From positions 1,922,501-1,986,500 of the forward strand of contig NZ_CP009429.1 in NCBI RefSeq assembly GCF_001314325.1: DNA of 64,000 nt, written 5' to 3'. Both the position numbers and the translations under genes were made by a program. Of this stretch, positions 20,729 through 29,819 are shown one piece after another (within the stretch, counting starts at the first letter, position 1; each line of letters starts with the position of its first letter). This DNA is from Sphingopyxis macrogoltabida. Lineage in GTDB: Bacteria; Pseudomonadota; Alphaproteobacteria; Sphingomonadales; Sphingomonadaceae. The notes under the pieces are model-generated. The model was not told where the DNA came from, did no database searches, and saw only the letters and a list, made by a program, of their open reading frames with translations.

Positions 20729-21046
20729 TCAGCTCCGCCCGAAATTCCGGTCGACGAAGATCATCGCGAACTGCCACGGATCGGCGGCTTCGCCATTGCC
20801 GGCTGCGAAACGCTGCTGCCCGTCGGCCCAGATCCGCTGGATCTGCGCCGGCAGCTCGGGGCCGAATTTCATCTGCTGCGCGACGATCTCTTCCCAGCTT
20901 CCGCCCGTCACGCCGAAGCTCTGGCGAAGCTGCGGCACCATCGCCTTGCAGTAGTTCTCCGTCGCCGGGTCGAGATGGCCGTTCGCCTTCAGCACCCAGG
21001 CATCGACGAAGCGCAGGAAGGGTTTGTCTTCGTAACGGTCGCTCAC
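20729..21046 (-). CDS. Hypothetical protein between two acetyltransferases
   Basis: 105 residues, no recognised family. It begins at GTG overlapping the previous stop as GTGA (21043-21046), which decides the start. The sequence is soluble and aromatic-rich, with FLRFVDAWVLKANGHLD and WEEIVAQQMKFG, and ends in MIFVDRNFGRS. It is translationally coupled to both neighbouring GNAT genes. Confidence 0.7.
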   Translation of the reverse strand: MSDRYEDKPFLRFVDAWVLKANGHLDPATENYCKAMVPQLRQSFGVTGGSWEEIVAQQMKFGPELPAQIQRIWADGQQRFAAGNGEAADPWQFAMIFVDRNFGRS

Positions 21047-21591
21047 TTGAACTGGGTCTCCACTTTTTGCCACTCGTCCTTGAGCAGGCCGAAAATCAAT
21101 GAATCGCGGACGCCGATATGCGTCTCCCATTCGCCCCGCAGATGCCCCTCACGCCGGAATCCCAGCTTTTCGAGCAGCGCGATCGACCCGGCGTTGTCGG
21201 GGTCGGTATCGGCGAAGATACGGCGCAGCCGGCCTTCGGTAAAGCCATGCGCGATAACGCAGGCGACCGCCTCGCGCGCCAGCCCGCCGCCCCAGCGGTC
21301 GCGGCGGAGGATATAACCGACCTCGCCCACCCCGGGCTTGCCGTCCATCAGGATCACCCAGCCGAGCGCACTGTCATCGCCGGCCGCGGTGATCGCCCAG
21401 CACAGCCAGCCCTGCCCTTCTTCGGCATTGCGCGTGACATAGGCCTCGGTCTCGGCGAGCGACTGATGCGGACCGCTCGACCACCAGGTCATCAGTTCGG
21501 CATCGGACAGCACCGCGAACAGCGCCGCGGCATCGTCGGCGCGGAGCTGGCGCAGCACCAGCCGCGCGGTGGTCAGCGTCGGGGCGGCCAT
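21043..21591 (-). CDS. RimJ/RimL-like GNAT acetyltransferase
   Basis: 182 residues of the Acetyltransf_3 type: TARLVLRQLRADDA opening, then DRWGGGLAREAV (acetyl-CoA loop) and NAGSIALLEKLGFRREG. These enzymes acetylate protein N-termini or small amines. ATG at 21591 lies 4 bases after the glmU stop, so it may be read through from glmU. Confidence 0.88.
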   Translation of the reverse strand: MAAPTLTTARLVLRQLRADDAAALFAVLSDAELMTWWSSGPHQSLAETEAYVTRNAEEGQGWLCWAITAAGDDSALGWVILMDGKPGVGEVGYILRRDRWGGGLAREAVACVIAHGFTEGRLRRIFADTDPDNAGSIALLEKLGFRREGHLRGEWETHIGVRDSLIFGLLKDEWQKVETQFK

Positions 21592-21595
21592 CGTC

Positions 21596-22951
21596 CTATT
21601 TCTTCTCCGCCGCCTTTTTCTTGCGCATCGTGTCGTGGAAGCGGTCGGCCCAGCCCGGTTTGACGAGCTGTTCGGCGCGCACCATGCGGAGGTCGCCGTC
21701 GCCGACATCGCGCGACACCGCGCTGCCCGCGGCGACGATGGCGTCGCGGCCGATCGTCACCGGCGCGATCAGTGCGCTGTTCGATCCGATGAAGGCATTC
21801 TCGCCGATCACCGTCTGATATTTGAAATAGCCGTCATAATTGCAGGTGATCGTGCCCGCGCCGATATTCGCGCCCGCACCGACGGTGGCGTCGCCCAGAT
21901 AGGTGAGGTGGTTCGCCTTGGCGCCCTTGCCCAGATGCGCCTTCTTGGTCTCGACGAAATTGCCGATCTTCGCCTTTTCCTCGAGCACCGTGCCGGGGCG
22001 GAGGCGTGCGAAGGGGCCGATCTCGCAGCCCGCGCCGATGTTCGCGCCTTCGATATGGCTGTTGGCGCGGATCGTCACATGGTCGCCGACCGTCACGCCG
22101 GGGCCGAAAAAGACATTGGGTTCGATCGTCACGTCGCGGCCCAGCTCGGTATCCCAGGAGAACCAGACGGTATCGGGCGCACGCAGCGACGCCCCACCCG
22201 CCATCGCCTCGTCGCGCTTGAACGCCTGCCATTGCGCCTCGGCCTGCGCCAGTTCAGCGCGGCTGTTGATCCCGGCGACATCGTTCGGATCGGTCGTCAC
22301 GACTGCGCACGACCGCCCGTCGGCGTTCGCGATGTTGACGATGTCGACAAGGTAGAATTCCTTCGCCGCATTGTCGTCGGTGACGCGTGCGAGCAGCGCG
22401 AACAGATCGCGTGCCTTTGCCGCCATCAGCCCCGAGTTGCAGAGCCGGACCGCGCGTTCGACTTCGGTCGCGTCCTTGTGCTCGACCATCTTGGTCACCC
22501 GGTCGCCATCGGTAATGACGCGGCCATATTGCAGCGGGTCGTCGGGTTCGAACGCGAGGACGACGACCGCGGGAGTGTCCGCAGCGTTCAGCCGGTCGAT
22601 CATCGACTGCATCGTCGCGGTCGGGACGAAAGGCACGTCGCCATAGAGGATCAGCACATCGCCGTCGAAACCGGCCAGCGCGCCCTCGCCCTGCTGCACC
22701 GCGTGGCCGGTGCCGAGCTGCGGGTCCTGCACCGCCAGTTCGGCCGAACCGCCGAGCGCGGCTTCGAGCTGGTCAGCCTTGTCGCCGACGATCACCACCT
22801 TCTTCGCAGGGCTCAGCGCATCGACGCTCGCCATCAAATGCAGCAGCATCGGCCGCCCCGCGATCGGGTGCAGCACCTTGTGCAGGTCGGATTTCATGCG
22901 GGTCCCCTTGCCGGCGGCGAGGACGATAGCGGCGATCGGTCGGTTGCTCAT
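21596..22951 (-). CDS. glmU: Bifunctional UDP-GlcNAc synthesis enzyme GlmU
   Basis: Acetylates glucosamine-1-phosphate and couples it to UTP. 451 residues: N-terminal uridylyltransferase with LAAGKGTRMKSD (about 12-23), then a left-handed beta-helix of hexapeptide repeats (about 250-430) carrying the acetyltransferase site (HLTYLGDATVG, GTITCNYDG). ATG at 22951 gives the typical N-terminus; an ATG four codons earlier (22963) is also possible. Divergent from gph. Confidence 0.96.
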   Translation of the reverse strand: MSNRPIAAIVLAAGKGTRMKSDLHKVLHPIAGRPMLLHLMASVDALSPAKKVVIVGDKADQLEAALGGSAELAVQDPQLGTGHAVQQGEGALAGFDGDVLILYGDVPFVPTATMQSMIDRLNAADTPAVVVLAFEPDDPLQYGRVITDGDRVTKMVEHKDATEVERAVRLCNSGLMAAKARDLFALLARVTDDNAAKEFYLVDIVNIANADGRSCAVVTTDPNDVAGINSRAELAQAEAQWQAFKRDEAMAGGASLRAPDTVWFSWDTELGRDVTIEPNVFFGPGVTVGDHVTIRANSHIEGANIGAGCEIGPFARLRPGTVLEEKAKIGNFVETKKAHLGKGAKANHLTYLGDATVGAGANIGAGTITCNYDGYFKYQTVIGENAFIGSNSALIAPVTIGRDAIVAAGSAVSRDVGDGDLRMVRAEQLVKPGWADRFHDTMRKKKAAEKK

Positions 22952-23010
22952 GCGCGCTGCCATGCCAGCAAATCATTGCGGTTTCCAGACCATCGGGCCA
23001 TGCGCACGCG

Positions 23011-23673
23011 ATGAATGACTTCCCTTTCCGGATCGTCGGATTCGACCTCGACGGCACGTTGGTCGATACGGCGGGCGACCTGACCGCCGCGGTCAACCAC
23101 GCGCTGTCGCTCGTCGGGCGGGCGCCGCTACCCGAAGCGGCGGTGCGGCCGATGATCGGGCTGGGCGCGAAGCATATGCTCGAACAGGGGCTGGCGGCGA
23201 CCGGCGGCGTCCCGGACGGCGATGTCGAGCGGCTCTATCCCGAACTGCTGCGCTATTACGAAGACCATATCGCGGTGCACAGCCGCCCCTTCCCCGGCCT
23301 GATCGAAGCGCTCGACCGCCTCGACGCGCTCGGCGTGCGTACCGCGGTGGTTACCAACAAGATGGAGCGGCTGGCGCGGATATTGCTCGGCGAACTCGGG
23401 CTGGCCGACCGGATGGCGACGATCATCGGCGGCGACACGCTGGGCGTCCGCAAACCCGCGGCCGAGCCGATCCTCGCGATGATCGAACGCTGCGGCGGCG
23501 GCCGTACGGCGTTCGTCGGCGACAGCATCTATGACGTGATGGCGGCGACGAACGCCGGAGTGCCCAGCATCGCGGTCAGCTTCGGCTTCCTCGACCGGCC
23601 GGCGGCAGACCTCGGCGCCGATCATGTCATCGACGATTATGGTGAGCTGATCCCGCTGCTCGAAACGCTTTAG
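23011..23673 (+). CDS. gph: Phosphoglycolate phosphatase (HAD-IA)
   Basis: 220 residues. Motif I FDLDGTLVDTAGD, motif II VVTNK, motif III GVRKPAAEP and motif IV VGDSIYDV are all in order, with the small helical cap typical of Gph. Removes phosphate from 2-phosphoglycolate formed during DNA repair. It overlaps the stop of the converging hydrolase pseudogene by 4 bases. Confidence 0.87.
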   Translation: MNDFPFRIVGFDLDGTLVDTAGDLTAAVNHALSLVGRAPLPEAAVRPMIGLGAKHMLEQGLAATGGVPDGDVERLYPELLRYYEDHIAVHSRPFPGLIEALDRLDALGVRTAVVTNKMERLARILLGELGLADRMATIIGGDTLGVRKPAAEPILAMIERCGGGRTAFVGDSIYDVMAATNAGVPSIAVSFGFLDRPAADLGADHVIDDYGELIPLLETL

Positions 23674-24393
23674 ATCGCGACCGCCCGCGCCGCCTCGTCG
23701 ATCAACGTCGCAACCTCGGCCGGCATCGAAGCGAGCGATGCGTGGCCGGCGTTCAGGGTAATGACCTTTTTCGCGCCCATCCGGCCCGACATCATCGCCT
23801 GATTGTCGGGGTGGATCATCCGGTCCTCGCTGGAAATCTGATACCAGCAATCCTTGTTGCGCCATGCCGGGTCGGACATCATGTCGCCAAAGGTCGTTGC
23901 CAGCGGTGCCTTCTGCGTCACTGCCATCACCCGCGCGCCATCGGCATCCAGATCCTGACAGAAGTTTTCGTGAAACTTGTCTTTGCGTATCCACAAATAT
24001 CCATCGCTGTCGGGCTCAAGCGCGGCGGCGCCCGCGGGCGCATGCGTCTGGGACGCATGCGCCCGCGGGCGCATGCGTCTGGGTGATGCCGCCCGGCGAT
24101 TCGCCCTCATCCGGCGCAAAGGCGGCGATGTAGACGAGACCTGCGACATTGGGATGATTGCCCGCGCCGGTGATCACCGCCCCGCCATAGCTGTGACCGA
24201 CCAGCAGCACCGGCCCGTCATGCTGGGCGATCATCCGGGTCGTTCGCGCAACATCGTCGGCAAGCGACGTCAGCGGCAGTTCGACAGCCTCGAGCGAGCT
24301 ATGACCCAATGCGTCGAGCGCCAGGATAACCTTGCCCCAATGCGCGGCGCCGCCCCAAAAACCGTGAACGAGCAGGATTGCGGGAGTCGTCAT
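23670..24393 (-). pseudogene. Alpha/beta hydrolase broken by a 31-bp tandem duplication
   Basis: Two frames together make one hydrolase. The first (24393 down to 24016) carries the oxyanion HGFWGG and nucleophile Ser in GHSYGG, then runs into junk and stops. The second (ending at 23670) carries the remaining triad, Asp in SEDRMIHP and His in NAGHASLA. Between them 24028-24083 holds a 25-bp unit repeated after 6 bases, i.e. a 31-bp tandem duplication. 31 is 1 mod 3, exactly the frame offset seen, and deleting one unit restores a continuous reading (THAPAGAAALEPDSDGYLW). Family is like EstA/YdjP-type esterases; the break looks recent because both halves are otherwise clean. Confidence 0.85.
24028..24083. 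repeat. 31-bp tandem duplication with embedded palindrome
   Basis: Unit of 25 bases beginning GCGCCCGCGGGCGCATGCGT occupies 24028-24052 and again 24059-24083, separated by ACGCAT, which itself extends the repeat. A perfect 28-bp palindrome spans 24052-24079. Such symmetry favours slipped replication, in either direction. Confidence 0.93.
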
Positions 24394-24467
24394 GTCACCT
24401 CTCCTCTTATCCGGTTTTCGGACGATAACATGTCACGGCAGCGCGCCCAACCGCGACCTTTTCCCGG

Positions 24468-25481
24468 TTACCGCGTCCGCCACTTGGTCCACAGGTGCCG
24501 CGCGAGCATCGCGGGCGGCATGCGTAGCCAGTGCGAGCGGATGTAGAAGGCCTGCTGGAGCGCGAAATCGGTCGGACGCCCCCAGTCGTCGCGCGCCAGC
24601 AACCGGCGGCGATACCGGCCGTCGCCCGGGTCCTGTCCGTCCCAGCCCGAAGGAAGATCGCTGCCATAGAGATCGCGCGACAGCCGCGCCGCGCGGCGAA
24701 CCGGCGCGCGCAGCCCGTGCAGGTCGGCGCGCGCGTCGAGCTTGCCCCAGAAGCCGGGATCGGCCGCGGCAAAGTCGCGCGTCAGGCAGTGGAAATCCCA
24801 GAGGTTGCGGAGGCCCCCCTGCAAATCGCCATCGGCCAGCATATGCGCCGCGCAGTGGCACATCATGTCGGCGGGGCAGAGCACGGCATGGCCGCTGCCG
24901 GTCGCCACCGCATCGCTCATCAGCGCGAGCGCATCGGGGGTGATCCGGTGGGTCCTCGGCAGGATCGTATGATGGACATCGATCATCCGGTCGCGCGCCT
25001 TGTGGATCAGCGGCGGGAGCTCGTGCATATGATCGCGGTAATAGGCGTCGTCATAGGGATCGGGCTTTACCCACTCCCATTCTGCCGCGAGCAGCTCGTT
25101 CTCGGCGCGGCCGATATCGCTTTGCAGGACGAGAATATCGAGGTCGCCGATCTGGCGGCCCGCCGAACAGGAGAGGCCGGCCGCGGCATAGGCCGTCCCC
25201 TTGAGCAGCACGAATTCGATGCGCTGTTCCCTCAGCGCGCGGCGCGCCATCTCGGCTTCCCACAGCGCCTGTCGCTGCGCGACCTCGGCCGCGATGCGCT
25301 GGTCGGCGAACAGTGCGGCGACCGAAGGCGGCAGGTCGGCCGCTTCGAGCCGGCAGGCGAGCGTCGCGAGCATCGCTTCGCTGCGTGCGACGCCGATCAC
25401 GCCGTCCCAGTCGCGCGGGCCGAGGTCGACCGCAGCGCGGCGCCCGGCCAGCAGGTCGACGAGCGTCTGCACCGCGCTCAT
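24468..25481 (-). CDS. Nucleotidyltransferase-fold protein of the HPr-rel-A type operon
   Basis: 337 residues of the large uncharacterised nucleotidyltransferase family (NTP_transf_5-like). Nucleotidyltransferase motif seen as LLKGTAY followed by GRQIGDLDILV (acidic pair at about residues 112-114 chelates metal), then a His-rich helical region. The start overlaps the kinase-like gene by ATGA (25478-25481). Last of four linked genes; acceptor molecule unknown. Confidence 0.82.
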   Translation of the reverse strand: MSAVQTLVDLLAGRRAAVDLGPRDWDGVIGVARSEAMLATLACRLEAADLPPSVAALFADQRIAAEVAQRQALWEAEMARRALREQRIEFVLLKGTAYAAAGLSCSAGRQIGDLDILVLQSDIGRAENELLAAEWEWVKPDPYDDAYYRDHMHELPPLIHKARDRMIDVHHTILPRTHRITPDALALMSDAVATGSGHAVLCPADMMCHCAAHMLADGDLQGGLRNLWDFHCLTRDFAAADPGFWGKLDARADLHGLRAPVRRAARLSRDLYGSDLPSGWDGQDPGDGRYRRRLLARDDWGRPTDFALQQAFYIRSHWLRMPPAMLARHLWTKWRTR

Positions 25482-26344
25482 CGCGCCGCCTCCGCCCACA
25501 ATTGTTCGGCAAGCGCGATCCCCGTCGCGCTGTCGGGATAGGAGATGCCGAAAGCGGGCGTCTCGCGCACCAGCCGGGTCAGCGCCACGAAGCCCGCCTC
25601 GCCGAGCGTGACATAATTGGTCGATGATTCGGTGAGGCGCACGAAGGCTTCGCCCTCCCCCATCGGCTCGATCGCCGCCTCGCCGCCGAAGCGCGGGAAG
25701 AGGAGCAGCGCCGGGCGTGCGGGTTCGTGCATCGCCGCGATCGCATTACCTCGCGGGATCAAGTGGCGGATGTCGCCCTTCGGCGTTCCCGCAAGCAGCG
25801 GCCCGAGCCGCGATGCGTCGACCCGCGACGCCATTTCGGCAATCGCCGCGTTTTTTAGGCTGACGGCACGCGGGAAGGCGAGCGCATCGCCGCTGGCGGG
25901 ATCGATCAGGGTAAACTCGTCGCCCATCAGCCGCCAGTCGCCCTCGCCCAGCAGCGCGGCAAGCGTCGATTTTCCCGACCCCGATTCGCCCGACATGATC
26001 AGCGCGCGGCCATCCTTCGCGACCGCGCTGGCATGGAGCAGCATATGCCGCCGCCAGCCCAGCGCGACCTGCAGGTTCATCGCCATCTCGGCGGCGAGCA
26101 GCCCCATCGACAGCGGCAGCGGCAGCGCATCGGGGACGATGAAATCGCCCCCGATATGCACCGACGGGCGCAGCCAGCGCCGCCAGGGCCGCGCCGCGAA
26201 CAGGCGCACCGTGGCGTCGGCCGGGCGTGCATCGTCCTGCGGATAGGCGGCATAGAGCCGGTCAAGCGCGGCGATCGGTTCGGGCCAGTCGCTGCCGACG
26301 CGAAACTGGACGGGGCCGACGGCGATCCGCGTGCGGTGCCTCAC
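25478..26344 (-). CDS. HPr-kinase-related protein (HprK-rel-A type)
   Basis: 288 residues with a clear P-loop GESGSGKST (about 119-127) in the fold of the HPr kinase C-terminal domain, plus GDEFTLID downstream. It lacks the N-terminal domain of true HPr kinase, and no HPr gene is nearby. From memory of protein family models, such kinases occur with a PqqD-like protein and a nucleotidyltransferase in a putative peptide-modification system. GTG start fixed by GTGA overlap (26341-26344). Confidence 0.82.
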   Translation of the reverse strand: MRHRTRIAVGPVQFRVGSDWPEPIAALDRLYAAYPQDDARPADATVRLFAARPWRRWLRPSVHIGGDFIVPDALPLPLSMGLLAAEMAMNLQVALGWRRHMLLHASAVAKDGRALIMSGESGSGKSTLAALLGEGDWRLMGDEFTLIDPASGDALAFPRAVSLKNAAIAEMASRVDASRLGPLLAGTPKGDIRHLIPRGNAIAAMHEPARPALLLFPRFGGEAAIEPMGEGEAFVRLTESSTNYVTLGEAGFVALTRLVRETPAFGISYPDSATGIALAEQLWAEAAR

Positions 26345-26622
26345 GCGCGCTCCACCAGCCCCAGCGCGGCGAGTTCGGCCAAGCGGTCGGCGACGATCGC
26401 CGGTGCATCGCCATCCGCATCGAGATCGAACGCCGCGGCGAGCCGGTCGGCGAGCATCGCGGCATCGCACATATCGCTGCCCATCAGCGCGAGCATTTCG
26501 GGCATCGGCGGCGCGACGAGGTGCGTCTGCATCGAACGGCGGTCGAAAATGGCGGTAAGTTCGCCGACCGGCTCGATGCGCAGGGCGTCGGGCGGGGCGG
26601 CGCGATAGGCCCGGTCAGGCAT
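26341..26622 (-). CDS. PqqD-like peptide chaperone
   Basis: 93 residues with the PqqD pattern: beta strands up to residue 30, then a winged-helix-like C-terminus (MPEMLALMGSDMCDAAMLADRLA). PqqD proteins present precursor peptides to modifying enzymes (the RRE fold). Overlaps MarR by 8 bases and the kinase gene by 4. No precursor peptide was found next to it. Confidence 0.75.
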   Translation of the reverse strand: MPDRAYRAAPPDALRIEPVGELTAIFDRRSMQTHLVAPPMPEMLALMGSDMCDAAMLADRLAAAFDLDADGDAPAIVADRLAELAALGLVERA

Positions 26623-27061
26623 AATCTTCGGCGGCGGCAGTCAGCTTGGCGAGGATGGTGAGCAGTGTCGCGCGTTCGCGTTCGCTGATCGTCGATTCAA
26701 GCTGCGCCTCGCTTGCCAGCGCCGCGGGGACGATCGCATCGTAGAGCGAACGGCCAGTCTCGGTGAGTTCCAGATGGTGCGAGCGTCCGTCGGCCTCGTG
26801 CGCCTGCCGCGCGATCAGGTGGCGGTCGGCGAGCGCCTTTGCCGCGCGGTTGACCGTGACCTTGTCCATCCGCGTCGCCGCGACGAGTTCGCGCTGGGTC
26901 AGCGGCTTGCCTTCGCCGAGCACCGCCATCAGCCGCCATTCGGGAATCTTGAGGCCGAAGCGGTTCTGATATTCGGCCGCTATGCGGCTCGATAGCGCGT
27001 TCGACGCGATCGACAGCCGGTATGGCAGGAAATTGTCGAGGTTCAGTTTCTTGGCGGCCAT
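26615..27061 (-). CDS. MarR family transcriptional regulator
   Basis: 148 residues with a winged HTH (about 50-105; LTQRELVAATRMDKVTVNRAAKALADR as the HTH) and dimerising helices on both ends. First gene of the PqqD/kinase/nucleotidyltransferase operon, and probably its autoregulator. ATG at 27061. Confidence 0.9.
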   Translation of the reverse strand: MAAKKLNLDNFLPYRLSIASNALSSRIAAEYQNRFGLKIPEWRLMAVLGEGKPLTQRELVAATRMDKVTVNRAAKALADRHLIARQAHEADGRSHHLELTETGRSLYDAIVPAALASEAQLESTISERERATLLTILAKLTAAAEDYA

Positions 27062-27098
27062 ATGCTATCCATATCGCCTGATCGCCGTCTGTGAAGCC

Positions 27099-29141
27099 TC
27101 AGAAATTCAGCCTTGCCCCGATCCAGAGGGTTCGCGGCGTGGCGCGTTCGACAATGCCCGCCGACGAGATCGCCGCGGGGACGAGTTCGTCGAAGATGTT
27201 CTCGCCGCGCGCTTCGATGCTGATTGCTTTGGCGAGCCGCCACGACAGGCCGGCATCAAGGGTCAGCGCGTCGCCGAGTTCAAGCAGCCCTAGGTCGTCC
27301 TCATTCTGCTTGCCGACATAGCGCAGTGTCGCGAAACCGCCGAAGGGGCCATCGCCGTTGCTGCGCAGCGACACGCTGCCGCCATGCTTGGCGATCTGCG
27401 CCGGGCGGCGTCCGTCGAGCGTCGCGGCGGCACCCGACGCATCGACCTTGGCATCGGTATAGGCGTAGGTCGCGCGCAGGGTGACCGGCCCGATGCCCTG
27501 TTCGGCGGCGAGTTCGATGCCCTTGCTGTCGATGGCATCGAGATTCTGGCGCTGGTTGAGATTGGGCGCCAGCGTCACATTGGCGATCGCGTTGGTGAGG
27601 TGGTTGGCGAACAAGGTCGCCGACAGCTTCGTCGCGCCGCCGCTCCAGTCGGCCCCGATCTCGCCGCCCCACAGCCGTTCGGGCTTCAGCGCTTCGTTCG
27701 CGGTCGTCACCTCGGCGCCGACGCGGAACGGGCGGTACAGCTCGTTGAGTGTCGGCAGACGCCAGCCGCGATAGCCCGCGGCGCGCAGCGAAAAGCCGTT
27801 CGACGTCCAGCGCAGCCCGGCGCGCCCGCTACCTTCCCAGCCCTGCCGCGCCGTGAAATCGAGGTCGGTGATCAGCGGTCCGGCGATATTGCGTTCGAGC
27901 CGGTAGCCGGCGCCGAGCCACCAGCGATCGACGCGGCCGCTCAAGGTCCAGAGCAGACCGTCGTCCGGGTCGCCCGATGTCCATTCGGCGAAGGCGCCGA
28001 CGGTGTCGCTGCTGCCGCCGGCGATGCGGTGACGGCCGGGCACGCCATTGGTGAAGAAGAAATCTTCCTCGGTGCGGCCCGTCGTGCGGCGCCAGTCGGC
28101 GCCGACGCGCAGCGGGTTGGCGCCGCCGATCGCCGGGCGCAGTTCGAAGCGCGCGCCGATACCGGTCGCGGGCACCCGCTGGAACAGCGCCGGATTGACG
28201 CTGTTCCGTCCGGCGGCAACGCTCGCGAAACCGCTCTCGAAATCGCGGAGCTGGATATAGGTGAGCGCGAGCCACTGCGTCGCGCCCGCCGGATCATGAA
28301 CGACGCGCAGGCTGGCATCGAGCCCGTCGACCTTGCTCTCGGTAAAGTCGGTGCCGCGGTCGCGCCGGTCGGCGAAGCCGCGCACGCTCGCCTCGATGCG
28401 GCTGTTGTCGCCGGCGTCGAAGCGCAGGCGCACGCCGAGCCCGCCCTGTTCGTAGGGCGCGGCACGGTCGACTGCGCCGCGTTGTCCGTTCGCAACGGGC
28501 ACGAAGCCGTCGCCGCGGCTGTAGCGGCCGTCGATCGCGACCTGCCCGCTGCCGAGTTCGGTCCCCGCGCTCGCCGACGCATCGAAGCTGTCGCGGCTGC
28601 CATAAGCGGCGCTTGCGGTCACGCCGTCGGTCATTTCGGAATAGAGGCCGATCGTTCCCGCGAGCGCGCCGGGGCCGTCGGCGCCGCTGCCGCCGCCGCG
28701 GGTAATCGAAATGCCGCCCAGCCGGATCGCGTCATAGGCGCTCCATGCGACCCAGCCGCCGAAGGGGTCCGCCTGCGGCACGCCGTCGAGCGTGACCAGT
28801 GCGCGGCTCGATGCATTGCCGCCGAGACCCCGCAAGGTCACGCCCTGGCTTGTCGGATGCGCGCTGCGCCCGTCCGAGCGGCGAAACTGGACGATGCCAG
28901 CCTCGTCCCGAAGGCGGTTTTCGATACGCGCGCCGAGACCCGGATCGAGGTCGAGCAGGATCGCGGAGGCCTGGACCCGGTCGCTCTCCGGCGCCTGCAA
29001 CATCCCGCTTCCGGTCACCACGATTTCCTCGGGCGGAACAAGCCGCGCCGGAATCCATATTTCGGTCTCATCGCGCTTATCCTGCGCCATCGCCGCCGCA
29101 GGCAACACGAGCACGGCGGTTCCGATCAGAAGGCGGATCAT
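27099..29141 (-). CDS. TonB-dependent outer-membrane receptor
   Basis: 680 residues: signal peptide (cut near AMAQ, residue 19), a TonB-box-like PPEEIVVTGS (about 36-45), a plug domain (about 50-150, with LRGLGGNASSRALVTLDGVPQ) and a 22-strand barrel ending in aromatic LNF. Ligand unknown; the size and plug suit a siderophore or cobalamin-type receptor, but no riboswitch or Fur-type site was recognised. Its ATG overlaps the maiA stop (ATGA, 29138-29141). Confidence 0.92.
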   Translation of the reverse strand: MIRLLIGTAVLVLPAAAMAQDKRDETEIWIPARLVPPEEIVVTGSGMLQAPESDRVQASAILLDLDPGLGARIENRLRDEAGIVQFRRSDGRSAHPTSQGVTLRGLGGNASSRALVTLDGVPQADPFGGWVAWSAYDAIRLGGISITRGGGSGADGPGALAGTIGLYSEMTDGVTASAAYGSRDSFDASASAGTELGSGQVAIDGRYSRGDGFVPVANGQRGAVDRAAPYEQGGLGVRLRFDAGDNSRIEASVRGFADRRDRGTDFTESKVDGLDASLRVVHDPAGATQWLALTYIQLRDFESGFASVAAGRNSVNPALFQRVPATGIGARFELRPAIGGANPLRVGADWRRTTGRTEEDFFFTNGVPGRHRIAGGSSDTVGAFAEWTSGDPDDGLLWTLSGRVDRWWLGAGYRLERNIAGPLITDLDFTARQGWEGSGRAGLRWTSNGFSLRAAGYRGWRLPTLNELYRPFRVGAEVTTANEALKPERLWGGEIGADWSGGATKLSATLFANHLTNAIANVTLAPNLNQRQNLDAIDSKGIELAAEQGIGPVTLRATYAYTDAKVDASGAAATLDGRRPAQIAKHGGSVSLRSNGDGPFGGFATLRYVGKQNEDDLGLLELGDALTLDAGLSWRLAKAISIEARGENIFDELVPAAISSAGIVERATPRTLWIGARLNF

Positions 29142-29770
29142 GCCGGCTTCACCGCGTCAGGATGCGCAGTTTTAAACGCGTCCAGCTCCATGCACGCCGC
29201 GTCGATCTCCACAAGCCGCGGGTAATCGTCCAGCGGCACCTCGAAACGCCGCGCGTTGTACATCTGCGGCACGAGACAGCAGTCGGCTATTCCCGGCGTC
29301 TCACCACCGAGATAGCGGCCGTCGCCCGCCATCGCTTCCAAGGCCTCGAAGCCCTGCGCGATCCATGTGGCGATCCAGCGGTCCTTGGTCTGCTCGTTAA
29401 GGCCGAGGTCCTTGGTCAGATATTTGAGCACACGCAAATTGTTGAGCGGGTGGATGTCGCTTGCGACCACCTGCGCCTGCGCCAGCGCGACGGCGCGCGG
29501 CATCGCATCTTCGGGGATCAGCCGCGGTTCGGGATGGCTGCGGTCGAGCCAGTCGATGATTGCCATGCTCTGGATCATCGGCTCGCCGTCGACGACGAGC
29601 ATCGGGACGAAGCCCTGCGCATTCAGTTCGAGATAGGCGTCGCTGCGCTGCTCGCCCGCGATCAGGCTGACCTCGACGCGCTCATAGGCGAGCCCCTTGA
29701 GGTTCAGCGCGATGCGAACGCGGAAGCTGGCCGACGAGCGAAAATAATCGTGAAGGACAAGTTGGGTCAT
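29138..29770 (-). CDS. maiA: Maleylacetoacetate isomerase (zeta-class GST)
   Basis: 210 residues. The zeta-GST signature appears as SSASFRVRIALNLKG (11-25), where the common form is SSCSWRVRIAL; N-terminal thioredoxin-like and C-terminal helical domains follow. Acts in tyrosine/homogentisate degradation, but fumarylacetoacetase and homogentisate dioxygenase are not in the window. Translationally coupled to the TonB receptor gene. Confidence 0.87.
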   Translation of the reverse strand: MTQLVLHDYFRSSASFRVRIALNLKGLAYERVEVSLIAGEQRSDAYLELNAQGFVPMLVVDGEPMIQSMAIIDWLDRSHPEPRLIPEDAMPRAVALAQAQVVASDIHPLNNLRVLKYLTKDLGLNEQTKDRWIATWIAQGFEALEAMAGDGRYLGGETPGIADCCLVPQMYNARRFEVPLDDYPRLVEIDAACMELDAFKTAHPDAVKPA

Positions 29771-29819
29771 GGCGACAGCGCATACTATTTCCGGTGAACC
29801 GCGCAAGCTCGTCCGGCAG

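Noticed and set aside
27384..29225. Long open frame on the plus strand (about 600 codons) opposite the TonB receptor
   Set aside because: High-GC DNA gives long antisense frames; composition is Arg/Ala/Glu-rich with no domain, and the minus-strand receptor is clear.
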